This document shows positions 39,706 through 48,294 of a stretch of DNA of 64,000 bases, one piece after another (position 1 is the first letter of the stretch; the number at the start of each line of letters is the position of its first letter). Position numbers and translations under genes: made by a program. The notes beneath the pieces are model-generated. The model worked only from the letters and a program-made list of their open reading frames with translations. It was not told the DNA's origin and searched no databases. This DNA comes from Kitasatospora sp. NBC_01287 (GTDB lineage Bacteria > Actinomycetota > Actinomycetes > Streptomycetales > Streptomycetaceae). The DNA lies in contig NZ_JAPEPB010000001.1 of assembly GCF_026340565.1 (NCBI RefSeq), forward strand, positions 8,220,001 to 8,284,000. Direction: 5' to 3'.

Positions 39706-41175
39706 GTGAGCAGCGGACCCAACACCAGACTCGCCGACCTGTTCGCCCTGACCGGTTGGTCCAAGGGCGAGCTGGCCAGGCTGGTCAACCGGCGGGGAGC
39801 GGCGATGGGGCAGCAGCAGCTGTCCACCGACACTTCGCGGGTGCGGCGTTGGATCGAGCGGGGGGAGATCCCGCGCGATCCGGTGCCGCGGGTGCTGGCG
39901 GCGGTGTTCACCGAGCGGCTCGGCCGTGTCGTCTCCATGGAGGACCTCGGTCTGGCACGACAACGGCGATCCAGTTCGGCCAGGGCGGGTACCGCCGAGG
40001 CCGAGGAGCCGGAGCGGACGGCCGAGATCCTCACCGAGTTCACGGGAATGGATCTCATGCTCAACCGACGCGGACTGGCCGATACCGTCACGGAGCTGCC
40101 GGGCGCCTCCGTCATCCCCGACTCCCTCTACCGCTGGCTCTCCGGGGACAGCGTCGCGTATGCGGCAAGCCGTTCGTTGCCGCGCCAGGTGATCACCGGC
40201 ACCCCGGGCCGGCCGATCGTGGACGTCTACGAGCCGGGCCCGGCCGGCCTGGAGGAGGTGGCCGCGCTGGAGCGCTCGTTCGAGGTCTTCCGGGCCTGGG
40301 ACGCCTCACGCGGCGGCGGCCTGCAGCGCAAGGCGGTGATCGGCCAGCTCAACGAGGTGGGCGGCCTGCTGACCCACCCGCACCCCCCGGAGGCAGCGCG
40401 GCGGCTGTGGCTGGTGGCGGCCAACCTGGCGGCGCTGGCCGGCTGGATGTCGCACGACGTCGGCCTGGAGTCGACCGGGCAGCGCTACTTCGTGATCGCC
40501 GCGCAGGCGGCCAAGGAGGCCGGCGACCGGCCAAGAGCGGGGGAGGCGATCTCGCGCTGCGCCCGCCAACTGCTGCACCACGGCCGGGCCGCCGAGGCGC
40601 TGGACCTGATGCGGATGGCCCACGCGGGCGCCGGCCCCGCCATGGGGCCGCTGAACCGGGCGATGCTGAACACGGTGGAGGCCTGGGCCCAGGCCTCGCT
40701 GGGCCGCACCCAGGAGGTGGCCCGACTGCTCGGCGAGTCCGAGGAGTACTACACCCGGGGCGCCGCCGAGCCGCAGCCGGACTGGATGCAGAACTTCAAC
40801 GAGGCCGAGCTGCACGGGATGCAGTCACTGGTCTACCGCACCCTGGCGGAGCACGATCCGGACGCCGCCGAGAAGGCAGTGGCCCACGTGCGGGCCGCGA
40901 TGCGGCTGCGTGCCGGGCAGGGCCAGGAGCGGTCCACGGTGCTGGACCTGGTCACGCTCGCCTCGGTGCACTGGCTCACCGGGGAGCCGGAGGAGGCCCT
41001 GCGGCAGACCCGGGAGGCGCTGGAGCGGATCGGTGACACGTCCTCGCACCGGACCTGGGACCGGCTGTACCGGATGGACCAGCTGGCCGCGCGCTACCAG
41101 GGGCTGCCGGCGGTGGCCGAGCTGCGGGCCGAGATCAGGGCGGCGGTACCGCCGGCCCGCCGCCCCGCCGAGTAG
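39706..41175 (+). CDS. NsdA/NsdB-type TPR regulator of differentiation
   Basis: 489 residues. The N-terminus has the helix-turn-helix-like block FALTGWSKGELARLVNRR and STDTSRVRRWIERGEIP typical of NsdA/NsdB, negative regulators of sporulation and antibiotic production in Streptomyces coelicolor. Residues 160-480 are helical TPR-like repeats (ALDLMRMAHAGAG, RAMLNTVEAWAQASLGRTQE). GTG 39706 has GGGGG 8 bases upstream. Promoter: TAGGCT (39670-39675), with a CATGTG motif just upstream. Assignment to NsdA versus NsdB is not possible by eye. Confidence 0.85.
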   Translation: MSSGPNTRLADLFALTGWSKGELARLVNRRGAAMGQQQLSTDTSRVRRWIERGEIPRDPVPRVLAAVFTERLGRVVSMEDLGLARQRRSSSARAGTAEAEEPERTAEILTEFTGMDLMLNRRGLADTVTELPGASVIPDSLYRWLSGDSVAYAASRSLPRQVITGTPGRPIVDVYEPGPAGLEEVAALERSFEVFRAWDASRGGGLQRKAVIGQLNEVGGLLTHPHPPEAARRLWLVAANLAALAGWMSHDVGLESTGQRYFVIAAQAAKEAGDRPRAGEAISRCARQLLHHGRAAEALDLMRMAHAGAGPAMGPLNRAMLNTVEAWAQASLGRTQEVARLLGESEEYYTRGAAEPQPDWMQNFNEAELHGMQSLVYRTLAEHDPDAAEKAVAHVRAAMRLRAGQGQERSTVLDLVTLASVHWLTGEPEEALRQTREALERIGDTSSHRTWDRLYRMDQLAARYQGLPAVAELRAEIRAAVPPARRPAE

Positions 41176-41183
41176 CGCCGGCC

Positions 41184-41360
41184 TCAGAGGGTGTCGACAG
41201 CCGCGGTGTGCACCTGGTCCCAGGCCTCCTGGACGTAGCGCTCGCGCTCGACCAGGCTCAGCGCGGGGAAGTACTCCTTGAGGCGCTCCACCACGACCTG
41301 CTCGGGCTCGTGGCAGTCGTGCAGCAGGAATGCGGCCTTGTGAAGAATCTGGCTTTCCAT
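41184..41360 (-). CDS. Small 58-residue protein of unknown function
   Basis: 58 residues beginning MESQILHKAAFLLHDCHEPE, mostly helical and acidic, with GGGAGG 7-8 bases before its ATG. I do not recognise the family. It lies tail-to-tail with the TPR regulator, and a CATATG motif (41410-41425) is about 55 bases upstream of its start. Coding is supported by the strong ribosome site and clean codon use. Confidence 0.75.
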   Translation of the reverse strand: MESQILHKAAFLLHDCHEPEQVVVERLKEYFPALSLVERERYVQEAWDQVHTAAVDTL

Positions 41361-41409
41361 GGAACGGTCCTCCCTTGGTGCAGGTCCGCCCTTTGCTGAC
41401 GCTGCGGCG

Positions 41410-41425
41410 GACAGCATATGTCGGG
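41410..41425 (-). promoter_or_regulatory. CATATG-centred motif, copy 3
   Basis: Reads CCCGACATATGCTGTC on the minus strand, upstream of the 58-residue protein. Part of the shared motif set. Confidence 0.4.
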
Positions 41426-41533
41426 CCGGGTGACGGCTGATCGCCCAGGGCGCCACGACACGAGCGGTACCCGAGCGGTCGCGCGCGGAGGTCAGCGGCC
41501 TTCGGACAGCGACTTTCGGGCAGCGGCCCTGGG

Positions 41534-41980
41534 TCAGCAGGCGCGGATCCGCATCCGCAGCGAGACCACCTGGCCGTCCGGGCCGAGCACCGGGCGGCCG
41601 GAGCAGTGCACCGCGGCGGCCGGACCGGTCGGCCGGTGGATCCGGACCACCCCGTCCAGCGGGCGGCCGTGCACCAGCGCCTCGGTCACCATCCGGCAGA
41701 GCGCCGGCCGGTCCTGCGGGACCAGCTGGCCCGGCAGCTGGTCCAGGGTCAGCGGACCGAGCTCGGGATCGCGGGCCAGGATCGGGTAGGCCGCCGCGGA
41801 CCAGCGCACCGTGTCCCGGACCAGGTCCCACTCGACGGCGGCGGCCGCGGTCACCGCTGCCGCGTTCGACGGTGCGCCCGCTGCCGTGTTCGACGGTGCG
41901 CCCGCTGCCGTGTTCGACGGTGCCGTGGACGGTGTCGTCGCGGGTGCGGCCGGTGACTCGCTGCTCAGGGGGAGACTCAT
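41534..41980 (-). CDS. PAS-like domain protein
   Basis: 148 residues. A low-complexity N-terminus with SNTAAGAP repeats (24-bp tandem repeat, 41860-41925) is followed by about 95 residues resembling a PAS_3-type fold: VEWDLVRDTVRWSAAAYPIL, then LVPQDRPALCRMVTEAL, GVVRIHRPTGPAAAVHCSG and VLGPDGQVVSLRMRI. No output domain is attached, so it may be a small sensor acting through a partner. The ATG at 41980 is preferred, though an in-frame ATG at 42097 lies in the CATATG motif itself. Confidence 0.65.
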   Translation of the reverse strand: MSLPLSSESPAAPATTPSTAPSNTAAGAPSNTAAGAPSNAAAVTAAAAVEWDLVRDTVRWSAAAYPILARDPELGPLTLDQLPGQLVPQDRPALCRMVTEALVHGRPLDGVVRIHRPTGPAAAVHCSGRPVLGPDGQVVSLRMRIRAC

Positions 41981-42088
41981 CGGCGGGACCGCCAAGGCAG
42001 GTAGAGGTGAACGGAGGAGCGGTGGTGACGACTGTCGCACAGCATCACCGTCCGTGTGGGAAGAATGGCAGAAACGCAGGGAACTTTC

Positions 42089-42103
42089 ACCTGGCATATG
42101 CCG
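42089..42103. promoter_or_regulatory. CATATG-centred motif, copy 4
   Basis: ACCTGGCATATGCCG, between the divergent PAS-like gene and the HEAT-repeat gene, and the most symmetric of the set (GGCATATGCC). Confidence 0.45.
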
Positions 42104-42270
42104 ATCGGTCCCCCGATCCAGCCGGATCCGATTGAGATGTGTGCGTCATGGGCAGGCAGGCGGTAACCTACGGTGATTCCGGCGCCCGGGCGCCCGCCCA
42201 GCGTGACCACCAGACCCCCGGCGACGGAAATCCCGTTGCCACGACGACCGCCGCAACGGATGCTGACCTC

Positions 42271-43761
42271 ATGTTCGAGCCCGTGATAGCCCCCAGCAAC
42301 AGCCTCCTCGGCCTGCTTCAGCGAGGACGCGGTGACGGGCAGTTGCATGCGCTCGCAGCTGACCGTGACGAGGCGATCGCCGCCCTGGAGGAGTGCGTCA
42401 CCAGCGACCCGCGCGGTGACTGGCAGGTCGAGAACCGCTCCCTCTACTACGCACGCGTCTACATGGACCTGGAAGCCCCGCTCGGCGGCATCGAGCGGCA
42501 CCTGTCCCACCTCGACGACCTGCTCGACCCGGATGATCAGCGCACCGGCCTGGCCCTCGCGGTCCTGGGCCACCTGGCCGGCTACGGCCGCCGCGACGCG
42601 CTGCTGCTGCTGCGCCAGTACGCCGAGACCGGCTCCAACTGGGCCTGGGCGCTGGACGAGCTCGGCCTGCGCGACGAGGACGCCGCGCTGCTCGCGCTGG
42701 CCCCCGCCGTGCTGAGCCGCTTCCCCGAGACCCCGCAGGGCGAGGCCGACCTGCGCGCCGCGATCCGTGCCGCGTACGAACCGCGGCCGTGGCGGCTGTG
42801 GGCCGAGCACCACCAGCGGATCGCCGACGCGAGCGAGCAGTCCCCCTTCGACCTCTGGCAGCGCCAACTGGGCCGCGGCGGCGGGGTGACCCCGGGCTGG
42901 AGCGTGACCGATGTGCTCGCCTGGGCCGACCAGGCCGAGAACGTCGTCCGCCCCGACCAGGCCGCCATCGAGCGCCGGGCCGCGGCCGCCTCCCGCTGCC
43001 TGGCCGCCGTGGCACGCCCCGAGGACCGTGACACCCTGCTCGCCGCCGCCCGCGACGGTGCCGAGGGCGCCCGCCGCGCCGTGCTGCGCCACCTGGTCGA
43101 CCAGGACGACGAGGCCCTCACCGAGCTGATCGAGGCGGCCGCCGCCGACCCCGACCAGCGGGTGGTCCGCGCCGCGCTCGACGCGTTGGCCAGGATGCGC
43201 GGCCCGCGCGCCCTGGCCCGGGCCCGCCGCTGGGCCGACCCGGCCGCCGGCGGCGTCGACAGCGCCCTCGGCGAGGCCGCGGTGCTGCTGCTCGCCGACA
43301 TCGGCGAGTCGGCCGACGCCCCCGCCCTGGTGGCCGGGCTGCGGCAGTGGATGCTGGTGCGCGGGGTGCGCGCTCCCGGGCTGGGCGGCTTGGTGGACGG
43401 CGCGGGGCGGCTGGCCGCCGTGGAAGCCGTGCCGATCCTGCGCCACGTCTACGGCGAGGCCGCCTCCTCCGACCTGCGCGGCCGCGCGGCCAGGGCACTG
43501 GCCGTCACCGACCCGTACTTCGCCTGCGGCGTGGCCGTCGAGTGCCTCTGGGACTGCGAGGAGACCACCCGCGAACTGGCCGCCCACCACGTGGTGACCA
43601 CGGGCGACGCCCGGGTGCTGGAACGCCTGCGCCGGCTGGCCGCCGATCCGGCCGAGGAGGCCGAGGTGCACGCCGCCGTGCGCGGCCGGCTCACCTCACG
43701 CGGCTCCGCCGGGATGGCCTCGGGCGGCGACCACACGGGGTCGGTGCCGCGGCCGCGCTGA
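42271..43761 (+). CDS. HEAT-repeat protein conserved in streptomycetes
   Basis: 496 residues starting MFEPVIAPSNSLLGLLQRGR, a start I recall as conserved in Streptomyces relatives. Repeated helical pairs typical of HEAT repeats run to the C-terminus (RVVRAALDALARMRG, SDLRGRAARALAVTDPYFA, VLERLRRLAADPAEEAEV). HEAT proteins act as scaffolds; function unknown. The frame is open upstream to 42139, but that part has no similarity. Its 3' end carries a tandem duplication including the stop. Confidence 0.85.
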   Translation: MFEPVIAPSNSLLGLLQRGRGDGQLHALAADRDEAIAALEECVTSDPRGDWQVENRSLYYARVYMDLEAPLGGIERHLSHLDDLLDPDDQRTGLALAVLGHLAGYGRRDALLLLRQYAETGSNWAWALDELGLRDEDAALLALAPAVLSRFPETPQGEADLRAAIRAAYEPRPWRLWAEHHQRIADASEQSPFDLWQRQLGRGGGVTPGWSVTDVLAWADQAENVVRPDQAAIERRAAAASRCLAAVARPEDRDTLLAAARDGAEGARRAVLRHLVDQDDEALTELIEAAAADPDQRVVRAALDALARMRGPRALARARRWADPAAGGVDSALGEAAVLLLADIGESADAPALVAGLRQWMLVRGVRAPGLGGLVDGAGRLAAVEAVPILRHVYGEAASSDLRGRAARALAVTDPYFACGVAVECLWDCEETTRELAAHHVVTTGDARVLERLRRLAADPAEEAEVHAAVRGRLTSRGSAGMASGGDHTGSVPRPR

Positions 43762-43830
43762 CCGCCGCGGCAGGGCGACCGCCGCGGCCGTGCTGACCGC
43801 CGCGGCCGTGCTGACCGGCCGCGGCAGGGC
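43755..43830. repeat. Tandem 18-bp repeats across the HEAT gene stop
   Basis: GACCGCCGCGGCCGTGCT-type units repeated two to three times directly after the stop codon, each unit containing a TGA. Imperfect, 43760-43830. Confidence 0.7.
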
Positions 43831-43848
43831 CCGACGCCACGGGCGGGC

Positions 43849-45156
43849 TCAGTCTGCGTGGGCCGGCCTGGGCGCGGGGCCCGAGGCGGGTGCCGCAGTG
43901 AGGGGAGCGGGGACCGGCCGGTAGCGCCAGAAGGCGGGTGCCGCCGCCACGGTGGCCAGCATCACCAGCACCACCAGCAGCCCGCCCCCGCTGATCGCCC
44001 AGCCCGTGCCGAGGGCGGTGCCCGCCGCGCCGTGCGCCAGGCCCGCCAGCCGGGGCCCGCCGGCCGCGATCACCGTGTCCGCGCCTTGCAGCCGCCCGCG
44101 CATCCCGTCGGTGGCGGCGCTCTGCAGGATGGTCTTGCGGAAGACGCTCAGCACCACGATGCCCGCCCCGCCCAGCGCGAGCAGCACCGCCGACGCCCAG
44201 AGCGAGCGCACCAGGCCGAGGCCGACCATCGTCAGGCCCCAACCGCAGACCCCGCAGGTCACCATCACCCCGTGCCTGCGGACCCGGACGAAGCTGCCGG
44301 AGAGGGCACCCGCGAGCACCGCGCCCCCCGAGAGCGCCGCCGAGAGGACACCGATCGCCGCCGTACCGAGGCCCTGCCGCGCGAGCTGCGGGAAGAGGGC
44401 GACGGGCATCCCGAGGAACATCGCGGTGAAGTCGGCAAGATAGGCGACCAGCAGGATCCGCCGGCCCGCCAGATAGCGGAACCCGTCGGCGATGTCGCGC
44501 AGCGGGGAGCGGCCCGCCGGGGCGGTGCTGTCGGTCCTGTCGGCGGCGCCCTCGGCGAGCGTCGGCGGCAGGGGCGGCAGCTTCCGCACCCAGAGCAGGG
44601 CAGCCAGCAGCGCGAGGGCGTCCAGCAGGTAGAGCGGCCCCAGGCCGGTGAACGCGACCAGGATGCCCGCGAGCAGCGGACCGCCGATGCCGCCCAGCCA
44701 ACTGAGCATCGATTGCAGCGCGTTGGCGGCGGGAAGGAGTTCGGCGGGCACCAGGCGGGGTGCCAGCGCGCCCCGCACGGTGGAGTTGGCGCCGAAGCAG
44801 GCCTGTTGCGCGGCGATCAGGACCAGCAGCAGCGGCGCCGAAGCCAGGCCGGCCGCCGCCTGTGCCCAGAGCAGCAGCGAGCAGAGGGCGATCCCGGTGT
44901 TGCCGAGCAGTAGCAGCCGCCGCCGATCCGCGGTGTCGGCCACCGCGCCGCCCCAGAGGGCGGCCAGCACCATCGGCAGCAGCCCGGCCGAACTGCCGAG
45001 TCCGACCCAGAGCGAGGAGCCGGTCAGCCGGTAGAGCTGGAGCGGTACGGCGAAAGCGGTCAGCTGGCCGCCGACCGCGGTGACGGCGGAGGAGAGGTAG
45101 AGCCGGCGGAAATCGGGCAGCCGCAGCGGCCGCGGGTCGAGCAGGGCCGAGCGCAT
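43849..45156 (-). CDS. MFS transporter coupled to a MerR-PP2C gene
   Basis: 435 residues and 12 hydrophobic segments; FRRLYLSSAVTAVGGQLTAFAVPLQLYRLTGSSLWVG is typical of the enterobactin exporter/EntS-like and macrolide-efflux MFS class, with loop WGGAVADTADRRRLLLLG. Probably an exporter. Its ATG lies 1 base after the stop of the MerR-PP2C gene, so the two are one operon. Confidence 0.9.
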   Translation of the reverse strand: MRSALLDPRPLRLPDFRRLYLSSAVTAVGGQLTAFAVPLQLYRLTGSSLWVGLGSSAGLLPMVLAALWGGAVADTADRRRLLLLGNTGIALCSLLLWAQAAAGLASAPLLLVLIAAQQACFGANSTVRGALAPRLVPAELLPAANALQSMLSWLGGIGGPLLAGILVAFTGLGPLYLLDALALLAALLWVRKLPPLPPTLAEGAADRTDSTAPAGRSPLRDIADGFRYLAGRRILLVAYLADFTAMFLGMPVALFPQLARQGLGTAAIGVLSAALSGGAVLAGALSGSFVRVRRHGVMVTCGVCGWGLTMVGLGLVRSLWASAVLLALGGAGIVVLSVFRKTILQSAATDGMRGRLQGADTVIAAGGPRLAGLAHGAAGTALGTGWAISGGGLLVVLVMLATVAAAPAFWRYRPVPAPLTAAPASGPAPRPAHAD

Positions 45157-45157
45157 C

Positions 45158-46210
45158 TCAGGCCGCCACCACGTCGGCCACCGCGCAGGCGATGTTGTCC
45201 GGTCCGCCGGCCCGGTTGGCCAGCGTGATCAGCTGCTGCACGGCCTGGTCCGGGTCCGCGATGGTGCTCAGCGCGGTGTGCAGCCTGTCCTGTGCCACCA
45301 CCGTGCTCAGACCGTCGGAGCAGAGCAGGTAGCGGTCGCCGAGCCGCGCGCTGTGCAGCGACACGTCGGGCCGTGCCTCACCGGCCGGGCCGGTGAGTGC
45401 GCGCAGCAGCATGGCACGCTGCGGGTGCGAGGCGGCCTCGGCGGCGGCGATCCGGCCCTCGTCCACCATCGCCTGGACGAGTGTGTGGTCGTGGGTGATC
45501 TGGAACAGCTCCCCGTCGCGCAGCAGGTACGCCCGGGAGTCGCCGATGTGCACCAGGGCCAGCCGCGAGCCGGCGAGCAGCAGCGCGGTCAGCGTGGTTC
45601 CGGCCTCGCCCGGTGCTGCGTCCACCCCTGCGCGCACGGCCTCGGCCAGCGCGTTCAGCAGCTCGCCGGGCCCGGCGGCGGTGGGTTCCGGTTCCAAGTG
45701 CCGCGATGGGAAGCGCTTCAGCGCCTCGACGGCGGCACCGGCCGCCTGCGGTCCGCCGAAGCCGTCCGCGACGGCCAGCAGCGAACCGTCCGCGTACGCG
45801 GTGTCCTCGTTGTGGGCCCGCACCAGGCCCCGGTCGGTACGGGCCGCGTAGCGCAGCCGCAGTGTGGTGGTCATTCGCGTGCTCCCGGTGAGGTGGCCGA
45901 GGAGGAGGGTGACCAGGTCCTGCCGGGCGGCCGTGTCGGCCAGCACCCCGTCCCAGTAGGCGCCGAGCTCGGCCGCCGCCTGAACGGGCGTCAGTTCGCA
46001 GACCTGCTGGATCCGGGCCAGTGGCAGGCCGATCCGGCGCAGGTGGGCCACCAGGCGGGCGCGCTCCAACTGCTCAGGGGCGTAGAACCGGTAGCCGGAG
46101 AGCGGGTCCACCTCGGCCGGGCGCAGCAGGCCCAGCTCGTCGTAGATGCGCAGCGCCTTCGGCGTCAGCCCGCAGGCCCGGGCGAACGCCCCGATGGTCA
46201 GCCGGTCCAA
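45158..46210 (-). CDS. MerR regulator fused to PP2C phosphatase
   Basis: 350 residues. Residues 1-70 are a MerR helix-turn-helix (IGAFARACGLTPKALRIYDEL, GLLRPAEVD, GYRFYAPEQ) and dimerisation helix. After a linker, residues about 115-350 are a PP2C Ser/Thr phosphatase with all metal motifs: VRAHNEDTAY, LAVADGFGGPQAAG, GTTLTALLL, HIGDSRAYLL, LLCSDGLS and GGPDNIACAVADV. Likely a DNA-binding phosphatase, or a transcription factor controlled by its own phosphatase domain (inference). Ends 1 base before the MFS start. Confidence 0.9.
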   Translation of the reverse strand: MDRLTIGAFARACGLTPKALRIYDELGLLRPAEVDPLSGYRFYAPEQLERARLVAHLRRIGLPLARIQQVCELTPVQAAAELGAYWDGVLADTAARQDLVTLLLGHLTGSTRMTTTLRLRYAARTDRGLVRAHNEDTAYADGSLLAVADGFGGPQAAGAAVEALKRFPSRHLEPEPTAAGPGELLNALAEAVRAGVDAAPGEAGTTLTALLLAGSRLALVHIGDSRAYLLRDGELFQITHDHTLVQAMVDEGRIAAAEAASHPQRAMLLRALTGPAGEARPDVSLHSARLGDRYLLCSDGLSTVVAQDRLHTALSTIADPDQAVQQLITLANRAGGPDNIACAVADVVAA

Positions 46211-46302
46211 CCCTTCCCCGTCCCCTCCTCGTCGTACCGGGCGCGGTGCCCGGTGCCCAGGATGCTCGGGCTTCCCCCTGGGGCAAGGTCAACCCCGGCC
46301 CG

Positions 46303-46396
46303 GCCGTGGCCTGCTCGGCCTGCCCTGGCCTTGCCTGGCCTGGCCTGCTCGGCGTGGCGTGGCGTGGCTTGGCGTGCTCGGCGTGGCGTGGCGGGC
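46303..46396. repeat. GGCGTGG/GGCCTGG low-complexity repeat
   Basis: Decayed GGCGTGGCGTGGC and GGCCTGGCCTTGCC runs between the MerR-PP2C start and the pxpC stop. No function seen; it separates two operons on the same strand. Confidence 0.7.
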
Positions 46397-47374
46397 TCAG
46401 TTCGGTGCTGGGACGAACCGTACCGTGACCCCCGGCCTGGCCTGCGCGGCGGCTGCCAGGTCGGCCTCCGGCACCACTCCGAGCACGGGGTAGCCGCCGG
46501 TGGTGGGGTGGTCGGCGAGGAAGACCACCGGTTGCCCGTCCGGCGGTACCTGCACGGCTCCCAGCACCATGCCCTCGCTCGCCAGTTCCTGGTGCCGCAG
46601 CCGGTCCAACCCCGGGCCCTCGGTGCGCAGGGCGATCCGGTTGCTGGCCGCCGCCACCCGGTAGCGGGCCCGGGCCAGGGTGGCCAGTGAGCCCGGCAGG
46701 AACCAGTCCGCGCGTGGGCCCGGGCGCAGGCGCAGCACCAGTTCCGTCGGCATCCCGGGCAGCGGCACCAGGTCGGCGCCCCACGGCCGGGCGCGGGTAC
46801 CGAGGTCTTCGTCCTCAGCTGCTCCGGCCTCAGCTGCTCCGGCCTCAACCGCTCCGGCCTCGGCTCCGCTCGCGCCGAGCGGGAGCGCCAGCGGGTAACC
46901 GGTCGGTTGCGGGTCACCGACCGGCAGCAGGTCACCCGCCCGCAGTGGCGCGGGCCCCAGACCGGTGAGCAGGTCGGCCGAGCGGCTGCCCAACACCAGG
47001 GGGACCGCGATCCCGCCGCGCACCGCCAGGTAGCTGCGGACGCCGAAGTCGGCCGGGCCGACGTCCAGTGTTTCGCCGACCTCCAGCCGCACGGCCGAAC
47101 CCCAAGCCGCGGGACGTCCGTCGACCCGTACTCCGGCGGGCGCACCGGTGACGGCCACCGAGAGCGGCCCGCCCACCGCGCGGACCGTGACACCCCCGAG
47201 CGTCGTTTCCAGAGTGGCGGCCCCGGGTGGGTTGCCGACCAGGCGGTTGGCGGCCACATGGGCGGGCCGGTCCAGCGCCCCGGCCCGTGGCACGCCTTGA
47301 TGCGCGACACCGGAACGCCCCAGGTCCTGCACGGTGGTCAGCGGCCCCGGCCGCACCACGCTCAACGCCCTCAC
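46397..47374 (-). CDS. pxpC: 5-oxoprolinase subunit C (KipA/biotin-dependent carboxyltransferase fold)
   Basis: 325 residues. Family features: VVRPGPLTTVQDLGRSGVAHQGVPRAGALD at the start (split here from the upstream open frame), NRLVGNPPGAATLE, YLAVRGGI and LADHPTTGGYPVLGVV. PxpC works with PxpA and PxpB to open 5-oxoproline to glutamate using ATP. Its GTG start overlaps the pxpB stop (GTGA at 47371-47374), confirming it is the third gene. An Ala/Glu-rich repeat (GAEAGAVEAGAAEAGAAE) is inserted around residue 180. Confidence 0.9.
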   Translation of the reverse strand: MRALSVVRPGPLTTVQDLGRSGVAHQGVPRAGALDRPAHVAANRLVGNPPGAATLETTLGGVTVRAVGGPLSVAVTGAPAGVRVDGRPAAWGSAVRLEVGETLDVGPADFGVRSYLAVRGGIAVPLVLGSRSADLLTGLGPAPLRAGDLLPVGDPQPTGYPLALPLGASGAEAGAVEAGAAEAGAAEDEDLGTRARPWGADLVPLPGMPTELVLRLRPGPRADWFLPGSLATLARARYRVAAASNRIALRTEGPGLDRLRHQELASEGMVLGAVQVPPDGQPVVFLADHPTTGGYPVLGVVPEADLAAAAQARPGVTVRFVPAPN

Positions 47375-48294
47375 ACCCCACCCCCGGTCGCGGCGTCCCG
47401 CACCGGCGCGTCCCGCACGGGCAGGTCCCGCGCCGGCGCGTCCCGCGCCGAGCCGCACCCCAGGGGTTCGCCCCGCACCGGGACGAACCGAACCCGCACC
47501 CCCGGGGTGAGCAGTGCGGCCGGTTCTCGCCCGGTGTCCCAGAGCACCAGCGCGGTGCGCCCCAGCAACTGCCAGCCGCCGGGGGAGGAGCGCGGGTACA
47601 CCCCGGTGTACGGTCCCGCCACCGACACCGACCCGGCCGGCACCACGGGACGCGGGGTGGCCCGGCGCGGCACCTCGCGCTCGGGCGGCAGGCCGGTCAG
47701 GTAGCCGAAGCCCGGCGAGAAGCCGCAGAACGCCACCCGGTACTCGATCCGGCTGTGCAGCGCCACCGCCGCCTCGGGCGTCACCCCCCAGTGCGCGGCC
47801 ACCTCCGCGAGGTCGGCGCCGTCGTACACGGTCGGGATCTCCAGCAGCGGTCCGGCCACCGGCTCGGCGCCGGTCACCCGCCACGGTGCCAGCAGCGCGG
47901 CCATCTCGTGCGGCTGCGCCACGCCGTCCAGCAGCACGGTGCGCGCGGCGGGCACGATCTCCGCGACCTCGCCCAGCCGCCCGCGCTCCCGCTCGGCCAG
48001 CAGGCGGGAATACAGCGCTGCCACCTGGTCGCCGGTGGCGACCTCAAGCAGCAGTGCGTGGTCGCCGAAGGGACGGATCGTCAGTCGATCATCCGTAGGC
48101 TGATCGTCGGCTGTCCGATCGTCGCTTGGCTGGTCGTTGCCTGTCTGATCGTTTCCCACCAGGCCGTCGGAACACCGATCGTTCTCCGGCTGATCGTCAG
48201 TGATTCGACCATCTACTTTCCGACGATCGATTGTGCGACCGCTTGACATCTGATCATCGACCATCCGAGTACCCGTCACTTGATCGTCCATCAT
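47371..48294 (-). CDS. pxpB: 5-oxoprolinase subunit B (KipI) with repetitive N-terminus
   Basis: The KipI/PxpB core (LTIRPFGDHALLLEV, AARTVLLDGVAQP, SRIEYRVAFCGFSPGFGYLTGLP, VSVAGPYTGVYP) is about 215 residues. It has no normal start: the core begins at a CTG, so translation must start further upstream in a 15-bp repeat region encoding Asp-Asp-Gln/Arg pentapeptides. Candidates are GTG 48159 and ATG 48294/48291 (first in-frame start after the pxpA stop, shown here). None has a good ribosome site. The C-terminus carries RDAPARDLPVRDAPVRD repeats. Start is the main uncertainty. Confidence 0.85.
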   Translation of the reverse strand: MMDDQVTGTRMVDDQMSSGRTIDRRKVDGRITDDQPENDRCSDGLVGNDQTGNDQPSDDRTADDQPTDDRLTIRPFGDHALLLEVATGDQVAALYSRLLAERERGRLGEVAEIVPAARTVLLDGVAQPHEMAALLAPWRVTGAEPVAGPLLEIPTVYDGADLAEVAAHWGVTPEAAVALHSRIEYRVAFCGFSPGFGYLTGLPPEREVPRRATPRPVVPAGSVSVAGPYTGVYPRSSPGGWQLLGRTALVLWDTGREPAALLTPGVRVRFVPVRGEPLGCGSARDAPARDLPVRDAPVRDAATGGGV

